Positions 35,129 to 44,825 of a stretch of DNA of 64,000 nt are shown here, piece by piece. The notes beneath the pieces were generated by a model that searched no databases, was not told the origin of the DNA, and saw nothing but the letters and a program-made list of their open reading frames with translations. Each line of letters begins with the position of its first letter. The stretch's first letter is position 1. The translations under genes were made by a program, and so were the position numbers. Source of the stretch: Butyrivibrio proteoclasticus P6B7 (GTDB lineage Bacteria > Bacillota > Clostridia > Lachnospirales > Lachnospiraceae); assembly GCF_000622085.1 (NCBI RefSeq), contig NZ_JHWL01000002.1, positions 1-64,000 of the forward strand, in the 5' to 3' direction.

Positions 35129-35926
35129 ATGAGATTTACGACCATTGCCAGCGGAAGTAGTGGCAACTGTACCTATGTGGGCTCTGATAACACCCACATC
35201 CTTATTGATGCAGGAATCAGTAAAAAGAGAATTGAAGAGGGCCTTAAGACCCTTGATCTGGGTCTTTCTGATATAGACGCTATCTTTGTAACCCATGAGC
35301 ATTCAGACCATATAGCGGCGCTTCACACTATTCTTAAGAAGTTTGATATTCCAATCTATGCCACAAATGGCACGATCCAGGGAATTCGTAGTTCAGACAA
35401 GAAGTGCGAGATGACAGACTCTCGCTTTATTGAAGTGTCAGTAGATAAGGAAGTAGCTGTTGGAGATATGATCCTTAATCCTATGAAGATATCCCACGAT
35501 GCTCTTGAACCCTGCGGATATAGAGTTTTCTGTAATGGCAGGAAGATCGGAGTTGCCACAGACCTTGGCTGCTATACGGATTACACTGTTGACTGCCTTA
35601 AGGACTGCGATGCGCTCCTTCTTGAAGCTAACCATGATGTGCGCATGCTTCAGACAGGGCCATATCCATATCAGCTTAAGCGCCGAATTCTTGGGGACAC
35701 AGGGCATTTATCCAATGATAAGAGCGGAGAGCTTCTTTGTAAGCTTCTTCACGACAATATGAAGGGTATTTTCCTTGGACATCTGTCAAAAGAAAATAAT
35801 CTTCCAGAGCTTGCTTACGAAACCGTAAGGGTAGAGATTGAGATGGGAGATAACCCATACAGCGCCAGCGACTTCCCACTTATGGTGGCTAGCAGAAGCG
35901 AAGTATCACCACTTCTTGAATTTTGA
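35129..35926 (+). CDS. metallo-beta-lactamase fold protein, WalJ/YycJ type
   Basis: A 265-residue MBL-fold hydrolase like WalJ (YycJ), a nuclease-like protein of the WalKR regulon in Firmicutes. N-terminus RFTTIASGSSGNCTYV is the family hallmark. The metal site His56-x-His58-x-Asp60-His61 (THEHSDH) is intact, followed by GHLSND and LGHLSKENN. In many Firmicutes it is beside walK; here it is a lone gene between the FtsA-like and ACT genes. GGAGA precedes ATG 35129. Confidence 0.9.
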   Translation: MRFTTIASGSSGNCTYVGSDNTHILIDAGISKKRIEEGLKTLDLGLSDIDAIFVTHEHSDHIAALHTILKKFDIPIYATNGTIQGIRSSDKKCEMTDSRFIEVSVDKEVAVGDMILNPMKISHDALEPCGYRVFCNGRKIGVATDLGCYTDYTVDCLKDCDALLLEANHDVRMLQTGPYPYQLKRRILGDTGHLSNDKSGELLCKLLHDNMKGIFLGHLSKENNLPELAYETVRVEIEMGDNPYSASDFPLMVASRSEVSPLLEF

Positions 35927-35971
35927 CGAAAATTGGGCGTTTGCCGTGGCAAATTAAGTAAAAAAGTGCAA

Positions 35972-36000
35972 TTGACTTTTCATTGATATATTGCTAACTT
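35972..36000 (+). promoter_or_regulatory. sigma-A type promoter of the ACT-PFL operon
   Basis: TTGACT at 35972-35977 and TAACTT at 35995-36000 with a 17-base spacer, 30 bases before the ATG of the ACT gene. Confidence 0.7.
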
Positions 36001-36030
36001 TGATAGAAATAGAGTTTTACGGGAGGGATT

Positions 36031-36303
36031 ATGAACAAAACAATCATTACAGTTGTTGGTAAGGACACAGTAGGTATTATTGCTAAGGTATGTACATATC
36101 TTGCAGATTCAGGTATCAATATTCTTGATATTTCCCAGACTATCGTAAGCGGTTATTTTAACATGATGATGATCGTTGATATGACAGCTGCCAAGAAGGA
36201 ATTCAATGCAGTTGCAGATGATCTTGAGGCTCTTGGTAAGGATATTGGTGTAGTTGTTAAGTGCCAGAGAGAAGAGATCTTTGATTCTATGCACAGAATC
36301 TGA
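36031..36303 (+). CDS. ACT-domain protein (UPF0237)
   Basis: A 90-residue stand-alone ACT domain (beta-alpha-beta-beta-alpha-beta) with TVVGKDTVGIIAKVCTYLAD, the usual start of UPF0237, and GYFNMMMIVD. ACT domains bind amino acids or other small ligands. GGGAGGG precedes ATG 36031. It is paired with the PFL gene 47 bp downstream, a very constant neighbour in Firmicutes, so it probably regulates or assembles with it. Ligand unknown. Confidence 0.92.
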   Translation: MNKTIITVVGKDTVGIIAKVCTYLADSGINILDISQTIVSGYFNMMMIVDMTAAKKEFNAVADDLEALGKDIGVVVKCQREEIFDSMHRI

Positions 36304-36350
36304 TCAAGTAATTCGCAATATCACAGTTATCAAAGTCATGGGAGAAAAGT

Positions 36351-37715
36351 ATGATTAACGTCACAGAGGTTGTTGAAACTAATGAAATGATCGAGAAAGA
36401 GAATCTCGATGTAAGAACTATTACTCTTGGTATTAGTCTTTTAGATTGTATTACTTCTGATCTTGATAAGCTTAGGGACAATATCTACAACAAGATCTAT
36501 GAGGCTGCTAAGGACCTGGTTAAGACCGGAGATCAGATTTCAAGGGAATACGGTATTCCCATCGTTAATAAAAGAATTTCAGTTACACCAATAGCTCTTA
36601 TTGGTGGTTCAGCATGTAAAACAAAAGAAGACTTTGCATCTATTGCACAGACTCTGGATAAGGTGGCTAAAGAAGTTGGCGTCAACTTTATTGGTGGCTA
36701 TTCAGCCCTTGTAAGTAAAGGAATGACTCAGGCCGACAGACTTCTTATTGAATCTATTCCTCTGGCTCTTTCAACTACTGATGTAGTTTGTTCCTCAATA
36801 AATGTTGGTTCTACCAAGACTGGTATCAACATGGACGCTGTAAGGCTCATGGGCAGCATTATTAAAGAAACAGCAGAGTTTACTAAAGAGAATGACTCTC
36901 TTGGCTGCGCTAAGCTTGTTGTGTTCTGTAACGCTCCTGATGATAACCCATTCATGGCAGGTGCTTTCCACGGCGTAACAGAGGCTGACAAGATCATCAA
37001 TGTCGGTGTATCAGGCCCTGGCGTTGTTAAGACAGCTCTTGAAAGCGTAAGAGGAGAGAGCTTTGAAGTTCTCTGCGAGACCATTAAGAAGACAGCCTTT
37101 AAGGTAACCAGAGTTGGCCAGCTTGTTGCTAAAGAGGCATCAGAAAGACTTGGTGTTCCATTTGGAATCATTGACCTTTCTCTTGCTCCAACACCTGCAA
37201 TTGGCGATTCTGTTGCAGATATCCTTCATGAGATTGGCGTTGAGCACGCTGGTGCTCCTGGAACCACAGCAGCTCTTGCTCTTTTAAATGATCAGGTTAA
37301 GAAGGGCGGCGTAATGGCATCTTCTTATGTAGGAGGCCTTTCAGGTGCCTTTATCCCGGTCAGTGAAGATCAGGGAATGATCAATGCTGTTGAGGCAGGA
37401 TGTCTTACCCTTGAGAAGTTAGAAGCCATGACCTGTGTATGCTCAGTAGGTCTTGATATGATTGCGATTCCTGGAGATACCAAGGACACAACAATCGCAG
37501 GTATCATCGCTGATGAAATGGCCATCGGTATGATCAATCAGAAGACCACAGCTGTTCGTCTTATTCCTGTTATTGGAAAGGGCGTTGGCGAGACTGTTGA
37601 GTTTGGCGGACTTCTTGGCTATGCGCCAATTATGCCAGTTAACCAGTTCTCCTGTGATGCATTTGTTAATAGAGGCGGCAGAATCCCTGCTCCTGTTCAT
37701 AGCTTTAAGAACTAA
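36351..37715 (+). CDS. PFL-family protein (UPF0210, DUF711)
   Basis: A 454-residue protein of the DUF711/UPF0210 family, structurally related to pyruvate formate-lyase barrels but without known glycyl-radical chemistry. Visible family signatures are [31 protein letters not shown] and [16 protein letters not shown]. Length is normal (about 450). GGGAG precedes ATG 36351. Forms an operon with the ACT gene and ends at a good terminator. Function is not established for this family. Confidence 0.93.
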   Translation: MINVTEVVETNEMIEKENLDVRTITLGISLLDCITSDLDKLRDNIYNKIYEAAKDLVKTGDQISREYGIPIVNKRISVTPIALIGGSACKTKEDFASIAQTLDKVAKEVGVNFIGGYSALVSKGMTQADRLLIESIPLALSTTDVVCSSINVGSTKTGINMDAVRLMGSIIKETAEFTKENDSLGCAKLVVFCNAPDDNPFMAGAFHGVTEADKIINVGVSGPGVVKTALESVRGESFEVLCETIKKTAFKVTRVGQLVAKEASERLGVPFGIIDLSLAPTPAIGDSVADILHEIGVEHAGAPGTTAALALLNDQVKKGGVMASSYVGGLSGAFIPVSEDQGMINAVEAGCLTLEKLEAMTCVCSVGLDMIAIPGDTKDTTIAGIIADEMAIGMINQKTTAVRLIPVIGKGVGETVEFGGLLGYAPIMPVNQFSCDAFVNRGGRIPAPVHSFKN

Positions 37716-37741
37716 TAGATATAGTTAAATAGTAATTTGTA

Positions 37742-37786
37742 AAGAACTGTTATCAGTGTTTTCGAGGCATTGGTGACAGTTCTTTT
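37742..37786 (+). terminator. intrinsic terminator of the ACT-PFL operon
   Basis: AAGAACTGTTATCAGTG (37742-37758) pairs, with G-U wobbles, with a 17-base arm ending at 37783-37784, followed by a T run. Confidence 0.87.
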
Positions 37787-37838
37787 TATTGAACCGCCTT
37801 AATCTTAGAAAATTCCTGATAAAAATTAAAAAATCTGC

Positions 37839-37867
37839 TTGCATATTAAAAATACGAAGCGTATTAT
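37839..37867 (+). promoter_or_regulatory. promoter of the GntR-led transport operon
   Basis: TTGCAT at 37839-37844 and TATTAT at 37862-37867 with a 17-base spacer. The start point should fall at the operator that follows, leaving a leader of about 100 bases. Confidence 0.7.
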
Positions 37868-37873
37868 TTAACT

Positions 37874-37892
37874 GTACTAATAATGTTAGTAC
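37874..37892 (+). promoter_or_regulatory. GntR/YtrA-type operator
   Basis: Perfect palindrome GTACTAA-TAATG-TTAGTAC directly at the predicted transcription start, six bases after the -10 element. Position is ideal for repression by the GntR protein encoded 80 bases downstream. Confidence 0.72.
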
Positions 37893-37974
37893 ACTTAATC
37901 AAGTCATTATAACTTATCTATCAACTTGGTAAGACACAGTTTAGTAACTACACATTATGAAACAGAGGGCGGTT

Positions 37975-38355
37975 ATGAAACTAATTGATTATCAGGATAG
38001 TAGACCAATTTATGAGCAGATAGTAGAGAACTTTAAGACTCAGATCTATAAAGGGATTCTACAGGCGGATGACCAGATGCCATCGGTACGAAGCCTTGCT
38101 ATGGAATTGTCTACCAATCCAAACACGGTTCAAAAAGCATATGCTGAACTAGAACGGCAGGGTTTTATTTACACTGTTAAAGGAAGGGGCAATTTTGTTA
38201 AGGGGGATGCTTCTTTAATGGATGGAAAAAAGGAACAGCTGATCACGTCAATCGTTACTCTTTTTAAAGAGGCAGAGGATCTGGGGATTTCTCTGGATGA
38301 TATCGTATCTGAGATACGAGCAAGGATTGGCGCTACCGCGGGAGGTAAGGCATGA
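37975..38355 (+). CDS. GntR-family regulator, YtrA subgroup
   Basis: A 126-residue repressor. The winged helix (about 8-75) carries PIYEQIVENFKTQI, MPSVRSLAMELSTNPNTVQKAYAELERQG (quoted in part: RSLAMELSTNPNTVQ) and GRGNFV, the YtrA form. The C-terminal part is a short pair of helices (about 80-126), without a ligand-binding domain. YtrA proteins usually repress ABC transporter operons encoded directly downstream, often induced by envelope stress or antibiotics. ATG 37975 is preceded by GAGGGCGG. It overlaps the ATPase gene by four bases. Confidence 0.93.
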   Translation: MKLIDYQDSRPIYEQIVENFKTQIYKGILQADDQMPSVRSLAMELSTNPNTVQKAYAELERQGFIYTVKGRGNFVKGDASLMDGKKEQLITSIVTLFKEAEDLGISLDDIVSEIRARIGATAGGKA

Positions 38356-39257
38356 TTGAATTATTGGATTTAGAGAAGAACTTTTATGAGATAAAGGCTG
38401 TCAATCGTGTTTCACTTAATATTGCAGATGGTGAAGTCTTTGGTCTCATTGGTACCAACGGTGCCGGAAAGAGTACTCTTCTTAGAATAATAAGCGGCGT
38501 TATCAAGCCAGATAAGGGAATTGCCCTTGTTGATAACAGACCAATATATGATAACCCTGATGTTAAGAAGGATATCTTTTACATCTCAGATGAGCAGTAC
38601 TTTCTTCCTAATGCAACACCAGAGGAAATGGCTGACTACTATAACGATATTTACGACACCTTTGATAAGTCCAGATTCTATAAGATGTGCGAAGGCTTTA
38701 ACCTGGATCACAAAAGAAAGATCAGCACCTTTTCAAAGGGTATGAAAAAGCAGGTGTCAATTCTTCTTGGCCTGTGTGCTGGAACTAAGTATCTTCTCTG
38801 CGATGAGACCTTCGATGGACTTGATCCAGTGGTCCGCCAGGCAGTAAAGAGCTTATTTGCAGCAGAGATGGCAGACAGAGGACTTACACCGGTTATTGCT
38901 TCTCACAACTTAAGAGAGCTTGAGGATATATGCGACCACGTAGGACTTCTTCATGAAGGCGGAGTAATCCTTTCACAGGATATTGAGAACATGAAGCTTT
39001 CCATGCAGAAGGTACAGTGCGTATTTGCAAATGAAGAGGATGAGAAGAAGGCTCTTGAGGGGCTTGAAGTTCTTATCCATGACAGAAGAGGAAGACTTAA
39101 TACGATTACTATTCGTGGGGAAAGAGAAACAATAGAAGATGCCTTTAAGAGAGGAAATCCTGTTTTCTTTGAAGTATTATCTCTTTCTTTAGAGGAAATA
39201 TTCATAAGTGAAACGGAGGTAGTGGGGTATGACATCCGCAAATTTATCCTTAACTGA
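38352..39257 (+). CDS. ABC transporter ATP-binding protein, ABC-2 type
   Basis: A 301-residue ATPase. Walker A GTNGAGKS (34-41), signature SKGMKKQ and Walker B LLCDETFDGLD are present; this is the drug/ABC-2 class usually found with YtrA regulators. ATG 38352 overlaps the gntR stop, and its own end overlaps the permease gene by 29 bases, so the partner is almost certainly the 725-residue protein. It is the only ATPase in the operon, although MalF/MalG-like permeases follow. Whether it also serves them is open. Confidence 0.92.
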   Translation: MIELLDLEKNFYEIKAVNRVSLNIADGEVFGLIGTNGAGKSTLLRIISGVIKPDKGIALVDNRPIYDNPDVKKDIFYISDEQYFLPNATPEEMADYYNDIYDTFDKSRFYKMCEGFNLDHKRKISTFSKGMKKQVSILLGLCAGTKYLLCDETFDGLDPVVRQAVKSLFAAEMADRGLTPVIASHNLRELEDICDHVGLLHEGGVILSQDIENMKLSMQKVQCVFANEEDEKKALEGLEVLIHDRRGRLNTITIRGERETIEDAFKRGNPVFFEVLSLSLEEIFISETEVVGYDIRKFILN

Positions 39258-41406
39258 TAAGCTCAGAAGCAGGAAAAAATATATATCAAGAACACTTTGG
39301 ACTTCATATCTTGCAATTCTTATTTTTGCTGTATATCACGTCCTTGGTGTAGTGATGATGGTTTCAAGATCCATGAACTATGCAGCAATTCATCCACAGG
39401 CTTTTGAGGTTCTTAAGCTTGAGAAATGCAGAGCTGTTACAAGAATTCTTGGTATTGAAGGTATAGGCTGGTTTTTTGTTATTATTACCGCTTTGATGTT
39501 TGCCTTCCAGGCATTTTCCTATGTTTTTAATCAGAGCAAAATGGATTTTTACTTAAGTCAGCCCACAACTAGAGGACAGAGAATCAGAAAGAACTATTTT
39601 GAAGCTATTTTCACCTTCGTAGCGATCTACGTGATCACTGAAATGATAGCTCTTATCATAGCTCTTTGCATGGGAGCAGTAAGCGCAGCGGTTCTCATTT
39701 CAGCACTTATTGAGACATTAAGAAATCTGATACTGTTCTTAACTGTATACAACGTCACAGTTCTGGCCATCATGCTTACAGGATCTCTTCCAATAGCTAT
39801 GCTTTTGACAGCATTCTTTGGAATTGTAAGTATCGTTATTGGTGTAGAGAGTAGTTTTTACCAGCAGGTCTTTTTCAAGACCTACTCATGGCATAGCAAA
39901 TTAAATATCTGGCTTTGTCCTTTATATGACAGATATATGGCTTTAACAGCAATTTCACGTGGAATTAGTAGTTATGGCTATGATATTTCTGTAGCATCAG
40001 TAGTTAACACATATCTAAACGCCATTAAGTTTGATATTGATATTCTTGTTGTTGGGATCATTGCCCTTATCTTTGTGATGATATTCAGCAAGTTAAGAAG
40101 AGCTGAGTGGGCAAGTAAGAGCATTGCCTTCAGACCTTTCAGATGGGCGCTTAAGGTTCTTATCTCTGTTCTTGGAGGACTTCTTGCTGGTTACATTGTG
40201 TACATGGTTTACGAATCTGTATGGAGCACCAAGCACTTTGTAATGATGGCTATCATTATGGTAATAGCATCATTTATTGTAGGCTGCATCTGTGAAGTTA
40301 TCCTTGAGGGTAATGTAAGAAGAACGTTTAAGGGCCTTGGCCAGACTGTTATGGCAATGGCGCTGGTACTTCTCGTATTCATTATTTATAGAGGCGACCT
40401 TCTTGGATATGACAGCTATATTCCAAGCAAGAATTCAATTAAGAGCTGCGCTATAGTCGGTTTGCAAGAATCAAGCATGTTCAGAGCTTATTCTATATCT
40501 GATCAGGACCATAATTACATTAATTACTTTGATAATTACGATGAGAACAATATGGTGATCACTGATCTTGATAACTTCCTTAAGCTTGCTTCCTACGGCA
40601 TGAAGCAGATGAAGACAGTAGAGCCATACAATTACGATTATTACCAGGAAGGAATTGAGATTACCGTTCTATATAGGCTTAAGAATGGTATGAGTAAGTA
40701 CAGAACCCTCTATATTCCTTACGATACAGATCCATCTCTTTTAGCAAGCGTTATTGATACAGAGGCCTTCAAAAAGGGCGCCTTCCCTTGCTTTGGAGAT
40801 GATGTCATCAGAGAAACTGTTAAGAATTCACGTACAAGACTTAACTACAGCAATATAAATGGAAATGTAGAGACATTAGAGGTTCCTTATACAGAGCTCA
40901 GTGATGCATACAGACAGGATATTCTTGATCACTATAACTATGAGCTTGCAAGTACAGAGGTTCCTATAGGACGTATCATTTACTCAATAGAGGGTGATAA
41001 CTCAGCTGATATGGAGATACCTGTCTACGAGGAATTTACCAATCTCATTGCACTTCTTAAGAAATATGATGTGTATCTTGAAAATGAGATGGATGTTTCC
41101 AATATTAGAAGCGTTGTTGTTACCAATTATTATCCTGGCTATGACCTGGAAGAAATCAGTTATTCAGACATTACAGAGGATTATATCCCATCAACAGAGG
41201 CAACCTATTCTGATCCTGATCAGATAAAAGAGATACTTGAAGGAGCCAGATCTGACAACTTTATGGGAACCTTTTATAACTACACTGATACTAATCCTCA
41301 GTATTTCATTCAGGTTAACTTAAATGACCTACCTGATTATTATTCAAATTATTTTGCATTTTACAAAGGGAGAGTTCCTGAGTTTGTGGTTCAGGACACT
41401 AACTAG
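39229..41406 (+). CDS. ABC-2 type permease with large extracellular domain
   Basis: A 725-residue membrane protein. The N-terminal half (to about 390) has roughly six to eight hydrophobic helices (for example about 24-45, 85-104, 130-160, 170-210, 268-290, 312-335, 340-380). The C-terminal about 330 residues are hydrophilic, rich in Tyr, Asp and Asn and likely outside the cell. It resembles permeases of YtrA-linked ABC-2 systems in the helical part; the outer domain is not recognised. Its stop overlaps the GTG of the next gene by one base. Confidence 0.8.
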   Translation: MTSANLSLTDKLRSRKKYISRTLWTSYLAILIFAVYHVLGVVMMVSRSMNYAAIHPQAFEVLKLEKCRAVTRILGIEGIGWFFVIITALMFAFQAFSYVFNQSKMDFYLSQPTTRGQRIRKNYFEAIFTFVAIYVITEMIALIIALCMGAVSAAVLISALIETLRNLILFLTVYNVTVLAIMLTGSLPIAMLLTAFFGIVSIVIGVESSFYQQVFFKTYSWHSKLNIWLCPLYDRYMALTAISRGISSYGYDISVASVVNTYLNAIKFDIDILVVGIIALIFVMIFSKLRRAEWASKSIAFRPFRWALKVLISVLGGLLAGYIVYMVYESVWSTKHFVMMAIIMVIASFIVGCICEVILEGNVRRTFKGLGQTVMAMALVLLVFIIYRGDLLGYDSYIPSKNSIKSCAIVGLQESSMFRAYSISDQDHNYINYFDNYDENNMVITDLDNFLKLASYGMKQMKTVEPYNYDYYQEGIEITVLYRLKNGMSKYRTLYIPYDTDPSLLASVIDTEAFKKGAFPCFGDDVIRETVKNSRTRLNYSNINGNVETLEVPYTELSDAYRQDILDHYNYELASTEVPIGRIIYSIEGDNSADMEIPVYEEFTNLIALLKKYDVYLENEMDVSNIRSVVVTNYYPGYDLEEISYSDITEDYIPSTEATYSDPDQIKEILEGARSDNFMGTFYNYTDTNPQYFIQVNLNDLPDYYSNYFAFYKGRVPEFVVQDTN

Positions 41407-42329
41407 TGAAAAAGTTTCTGGAACGAGTAAAAAGAAAACTTCATAGGTTACTTAAGGGACAGCTATCTGCAAACGAGAAGAAGAGTCTTATCTCATGGCT
41501 CTTTCTTCTGCCTTCCCTTATAGGAGTGTTGATATTTTTTGTAATACCTTTCTTCGTCGTTATTTACTACTCTCTGATCAACAATCCTATTCAGAAGGAG
41601 TTTGTTGGATTTATAAATTTTGTAAACGTATGGAACAACTCAGCCTTTAGGCTGGCGGGGCTTAATACTCTTAAGTTCTCTTTAGTGGCAGTTCCCATGG
41701 CAGTATTATTATCTCTTTTCCTTGCAGCAGTCATGGAGTCCAGAATTCCATTTAAGAGTTACTTCAGGTCGTTCTTCTTAAGCCCCATTATGGTTCCTAC
41801 GGCTTCCATCGTTCTTATCTGGCAGGTGGTATTCCACTACAACGGTCTGTTCAACAATCTGACAGCTACCTTTGGTGCAGACAAGATCGACTGGCTTAAG
41901 TCAGATCATGCCCAGCTTGTGATCATTTTCCTGTTTTTATGGAAGAATCTGGGATACAACATGATCCTTTTTATGTCAGCTCTGGCCAGTATCCCTAAGG
42001 ACCTTTTGGAAGTAGCAGCCCTGGAGAATGCAAGTAAGTTCCAGATATTCTGGCACATTAAAGTCAGATTCATGTCATCAACAATAGCCTTTGTCACCAT
42101 TATGTCACTTATCAATTCCTTTAAGGTGTTCAGAGAGGTTTACCTGATGACGGGCGATTATCCTTACGATCCTTTATATATGCTTCAGCATTTTATGAAC
42201 AATACATTTACATCCCTTGATTATCAGAAGCTGTCTTCGGCAGCCATCATCATGTTCATAGTTGTTACTGTGCTGGTTTATTTAATGCTTAGATGTGAGA
42301 ATCACTACGGAAGAGATGTGGAAGGATAA
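41406..42329 (+). CDS. MalF-like sugar ABC transporter permease
   Basis: A 307-residue permease with six helices of the binding-protein-dependent type (N-terminal LFLLPSLIGVLIFFVIPFFVVIYYS is classic MalF/UgpA; quoted in part: LPSLIGVLIFFVIPFF). The EAA coupling loop reads EVAALENASKFQIFWHIKVRF, quoted in part EVAALENAS, where the conserved Gly is Asn and the end is RF rather than LP. That change may alter coupling to the ATPase. GTG 41406 starts at the previous stop. It precedes the MalG-like gene with a one-base overlap. Confidence 0.9.
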   Translation: MKKFLERVKRKLHRLLKGQLSANEKKSLISWLFLLPSLIGVLIFFVIPFFVVIYYSLINNPIQKEFVGFINFVNVWNNSAFRLAGLNTLKFSLVAVPMAVLLSLFLAAVMESRIPFKSYFRSFFLSPIMVPTASIVLIWQVVFHYNGLFNNLTATFGADKIDWLKSDHAQLVIIFLFLWKNLGYNMILFMSALASIPKDLLEVAALENASKFQIFWHIKVRFMSSTIAFVTIMSLINSFKVFREVYLMTGDYPYDPLYMLQHFMNNTFTSLDYQKLSSAAIIMFIVVTVLVYLMLRCENHYGRDVEG

Positions 42330-43261
42330 TGGCAGTAAGACTACAGGATAGATACCTTAACAGAATAAAAAAGAAAAAGAGAAGAATAGACAGACTTAAG
42401 ACCGCTATAGTCACCATTGCAGCATTTCTTTTCGCCTTCGCATTTCTGATGCCGACCATACTTACCATCACTAATTCATTCATGTCGTCCTCAGAAATAA
42501 GCGCTAACTACGGAAGCGTGTTTGCCACAACGGAAAAGGGCGGAAAGGTATTCATTTCCAAGACTGTTAATCTTAAGTTTATTCCGGATATGGTTTCCTT
42601 TTCTCAGTACTATACAGTTCTTTTTAAAAGTCCTGAGTACCTGATGAAATTCTGGAATTCAATTATATATGTTGTCCCTATTGTGACCATACAGCTGGCC
42701 ATTGCAACGCTGGCGGCCTACGGCTTTTCAAGATACGGGGGCAGGATAAAAAGAGGAATATTCTTTGCATATATAGTACTGATGCTGATGCCTTATCAGG
42801 TAACTCTGGTGCCAAACTTCATGGTATCCAAGTGGATGGGCATTTACGATACAAGATGGGCCATATGGCTTCCAGGATTCTTTTCACCCTTTGCGGTATA
42901 TCTTTTAACCAAGTTCATGAAGAGAATTCCTACAGAGGTTATAGAAGCAGCCTCCATTGACGGGGCCGGGGAATGGTATATCTTTTCCCGCATCAACATG
43001 CCCCTTTGTAAGGGCGGAATTGTATCAATAGCAATTTTAGTATTTTTTGACTACTGGAACATGGTTGAACAGCCACTGATTCTTTTAACTAACTCGGACT
43101 ACCACCCGCTGTCAGTGTTCCTGTCTAAGATAAATACAGGCGAGATAAGCCTTGCCTTTGCGGTTGCCGTTATTTATCTGGTACCGCCACTACTTATTTT
43201 CCTATATGGAGAAGATTATCTGGTTCAGGGTATTTCCTACCAGGGAGGAATAAAGGGATAA
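42329..43261 (+). CDS. MalG-like sugar ABC transporter permease
   Basis: A 310-residue permease with six helices and a large first periplasmic loop. Its EAA loop is canonical (EAASIDGAGEWYIFSRINMP) in contrast to its MalF-like partner. Sequence MPYQVTLVPNFMVSKWMG fits the CUT1 carbohydrate group. No MalK-type ATPase gene is in the operon. ATG 42329 overlaps the stop of the upstream gene. Confidence 0.92.
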   Translation: MAVRLQDRYLNRIKKKKRRIDRLKTAIVTIAAFLFAFAFLMPTILTITNSFMSSSEISANYGSVFATTEKGGKVFISKTVNLKFIPDMVSFSQYYTVLFKSPEYLMKFWNSIIYVVPIVTIQLAIATLAAYGFSRYGGRIKRGIFFAYIVLMLMPYQVTLVPNFMVSKWMGIYDTRWAIWLPGFFSPFAVYLLTKFMKRIPTEVIEAASIDGAGEWYIFSRINMPLCKGGIVSIAILVFFDYWNMVEQPLILLTNSDYHPLSVFLSKINTGEISLAFAVAVIYLVPPLLIFLYGEDYLVQGISYQGGIKG

Positions 43262-43274
43262 AGGGAGAGAGTAT

Positions 43275-44825
43275 ATGTCAGAAGTAATTGAAACTAAGAA
43301 CGAAGTGGACAAAGAGGAAGTTAAGTCCAGAGATAAAAAGGATAAGATTAAAAATGTAGCCATAGCCTTTTTGACTATCATGCTTATTCTTACCTTCTTT
43401 TCAAATACCATCATGAACTATTCACTTCCACAGGTTGCCACCTCACAGATCACAGATGGTTCTATTACACCAACCATTAGAGGAACAGGAACTGTTTCCA
43501 GTGAGGATCCATATAACGTAACTGTTAAGGAGACCCGTAAGATCTCAGGAGTTGCGGTAAAAGAGGGATCTCATGTGGAAATTGGTGATGTTATCTACTA
43601 CCTTGAGGATAAGGAATCTACAGAGCTGGCTGATGCCAAGAAGACTCTGGATGAGCTGGAGCTTTCCTATGAGCAGGCTCTTTTCTCAGGTGATGTTCCA
43701 GATAGCGTTATTACCAACGTAAGAAGTGGAAGGAACACAACCTACGATACTTACCAGGCAGAGCTTAAGGCAGTTCAGGATAAGTACGATGCTGCTAAGG
43801 CTGCCGATGATGCGGCTCAGGCGGCAGTTGATTATTACACTAACCTGGCAGCTTCTGAATCTGCAGAGAATTCTTATAATACTTCAACACCTGATTACAT
43901 GATTGCTCAGCTTCAGTATGAGCTTGTATGTGCTCAGCAGGCAGGAGATGAAGAGAAAGTTCAGGAGATCAATAAGCAGATTGCAGAGCTTGAAAAGGAT
44001 AAGTCACAGCTTTCTACCTATGGAAATCAGCAGGGCTACAGCGCAGCTAAAGAACTGGCTGCTGCTAACCAGGCTAAGACCAAGACAGCCCAGGCTCTTA
44101 AGGATGCTACTGAAGAAAAGGAAGAGCTTTTAAAGAGTATCAATACTGAGATCAGCCTTTGCCAGCTTCGCGATAAGATCACAGAGCAGAAGGAAACAAT
44201 AGCTAAGCTTGAGGCTGAATCTACAGGCGCATCTGTACAGGCTCCTGTTGCAGGAACAATATCAAGCCTTGCCAAGGTTGCCGGTGAGAGTACATCAGCA
44301 GATGAGACCATCGCTGTTATTCAGGTAGATGGTAAGGACATGACAACTTCCTTTAGCGTAACTAATGCTCAGGCAAAGAAGCTTACAGTTGGTGACGAGG
44401 CAAGACCACAGAATCCATGGCAGTTCAGTGAAGATTTTAAGGCTACTCTTACAGCTATCAGAAACGATAAGTCAGATCCAGCCAATAAAAAAGAGCTGGT
44501 ATTTAAGATAGAGAGTACAGAAGTAACCCAGGGACAGAGCATTTCTCTTGCCATTGGAGAAAAGTCAGTTCAGTATGACATGATCGTTCCAAATAGTGCC
44601 ATCAAGACAGACAGTAATGGTAAATTTGTTCTTATAGTCACAAGTAAATCAAGTCCTCTTGGAAACAGATATATTGCTACCAGAGTTGAAGTAAATGTGG
44701 TTGCAAGCGATGACAACAACACAGCGATTACAGCAGCCATCGATCCTTATGAATATGTAATTACAACCGCTTCTTCATTAGTAAAATCAGGAGATCAGGT
44801 AAGGCTAGCAAATGACCAGGGTTAA
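43275..44825 (+). CDS. HlyD/MacA-type membrane fusion (adaptor) protein
   Basis: A 516-residue adaptor: N-terminal membrane helix (about 28-48), beta-barrel/lipoyl halves (GSITPTIRGTGTVSSEDP, GVAVKEGSHVEIGDVIYYLED and later ASVQAPVAGTISSLAKVAGE), an alpha-helical coiled-coil hairpin (about 115-320), and a C-terminal barrel. In Gram-positives such adaptors pair with MacB/FtsX-like permeases. GGGAGAG precedes ATG 43275. The end overlaps the next gene by 14 bases, which itself looks MacB-like, so the pair may form one complex. Confidence 0.9.
   Translation: MSEVIETKNEVDKEEVKSRDKKDKIKNVAIAFLTIMLILTFFSNTIMNYSLPQVATSQITDGSITPTIRGTGTVSSEDPYNVTVKETRKISGVAVKEGSHVEIGDVIYYLEDKESTELADAKKTLDELELSYEQALFSGDVPDSVITNVRSGRNTTYDTYQAELKAVQDKYDAAKAADDAAQAAVDYYTNLAASESAENSYNTSTPDYMIAQLQYELVCAQQAGDEEKVQEINKQIAELEKDKSQLSTYGNQQGYSAAKELAAANQAKTKTAQALKDATEEKEELLKSINTEISLCQLRDKITEQKETIAKLEAESTGASVQAPVAGTISSLAKVAGESTSADETIAVIQVDGKDMTTSFSVTNAQAKKLTVGDEARPQNPWQFSEDFKATLTAIRNDKSDPANKKELVFKIESTEVTQGQSISLAIGEKSVQYDMIVPNSAIKTDSNGKFVLIVTSKSSPLGNRYIATRVEVNVVASDDNNTAITAAIDPYEYVITTASSLVKSGDQVRLANDQG

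Noticed and set aside
34742-35302. Open frame of 186 codons on the - strand spanning the FtsA-like/WalJ gap
   Set aside because: It covers the ends of two convincing + strand genes and a terminator, with no ribosome site.
37820-37975. Riboswitch in front of the GntR-led operon
   Set aside because: The gap is accounted for by a promoter, a palindromic operator and a short leader; no multi-stem aptamer pattern was seen.
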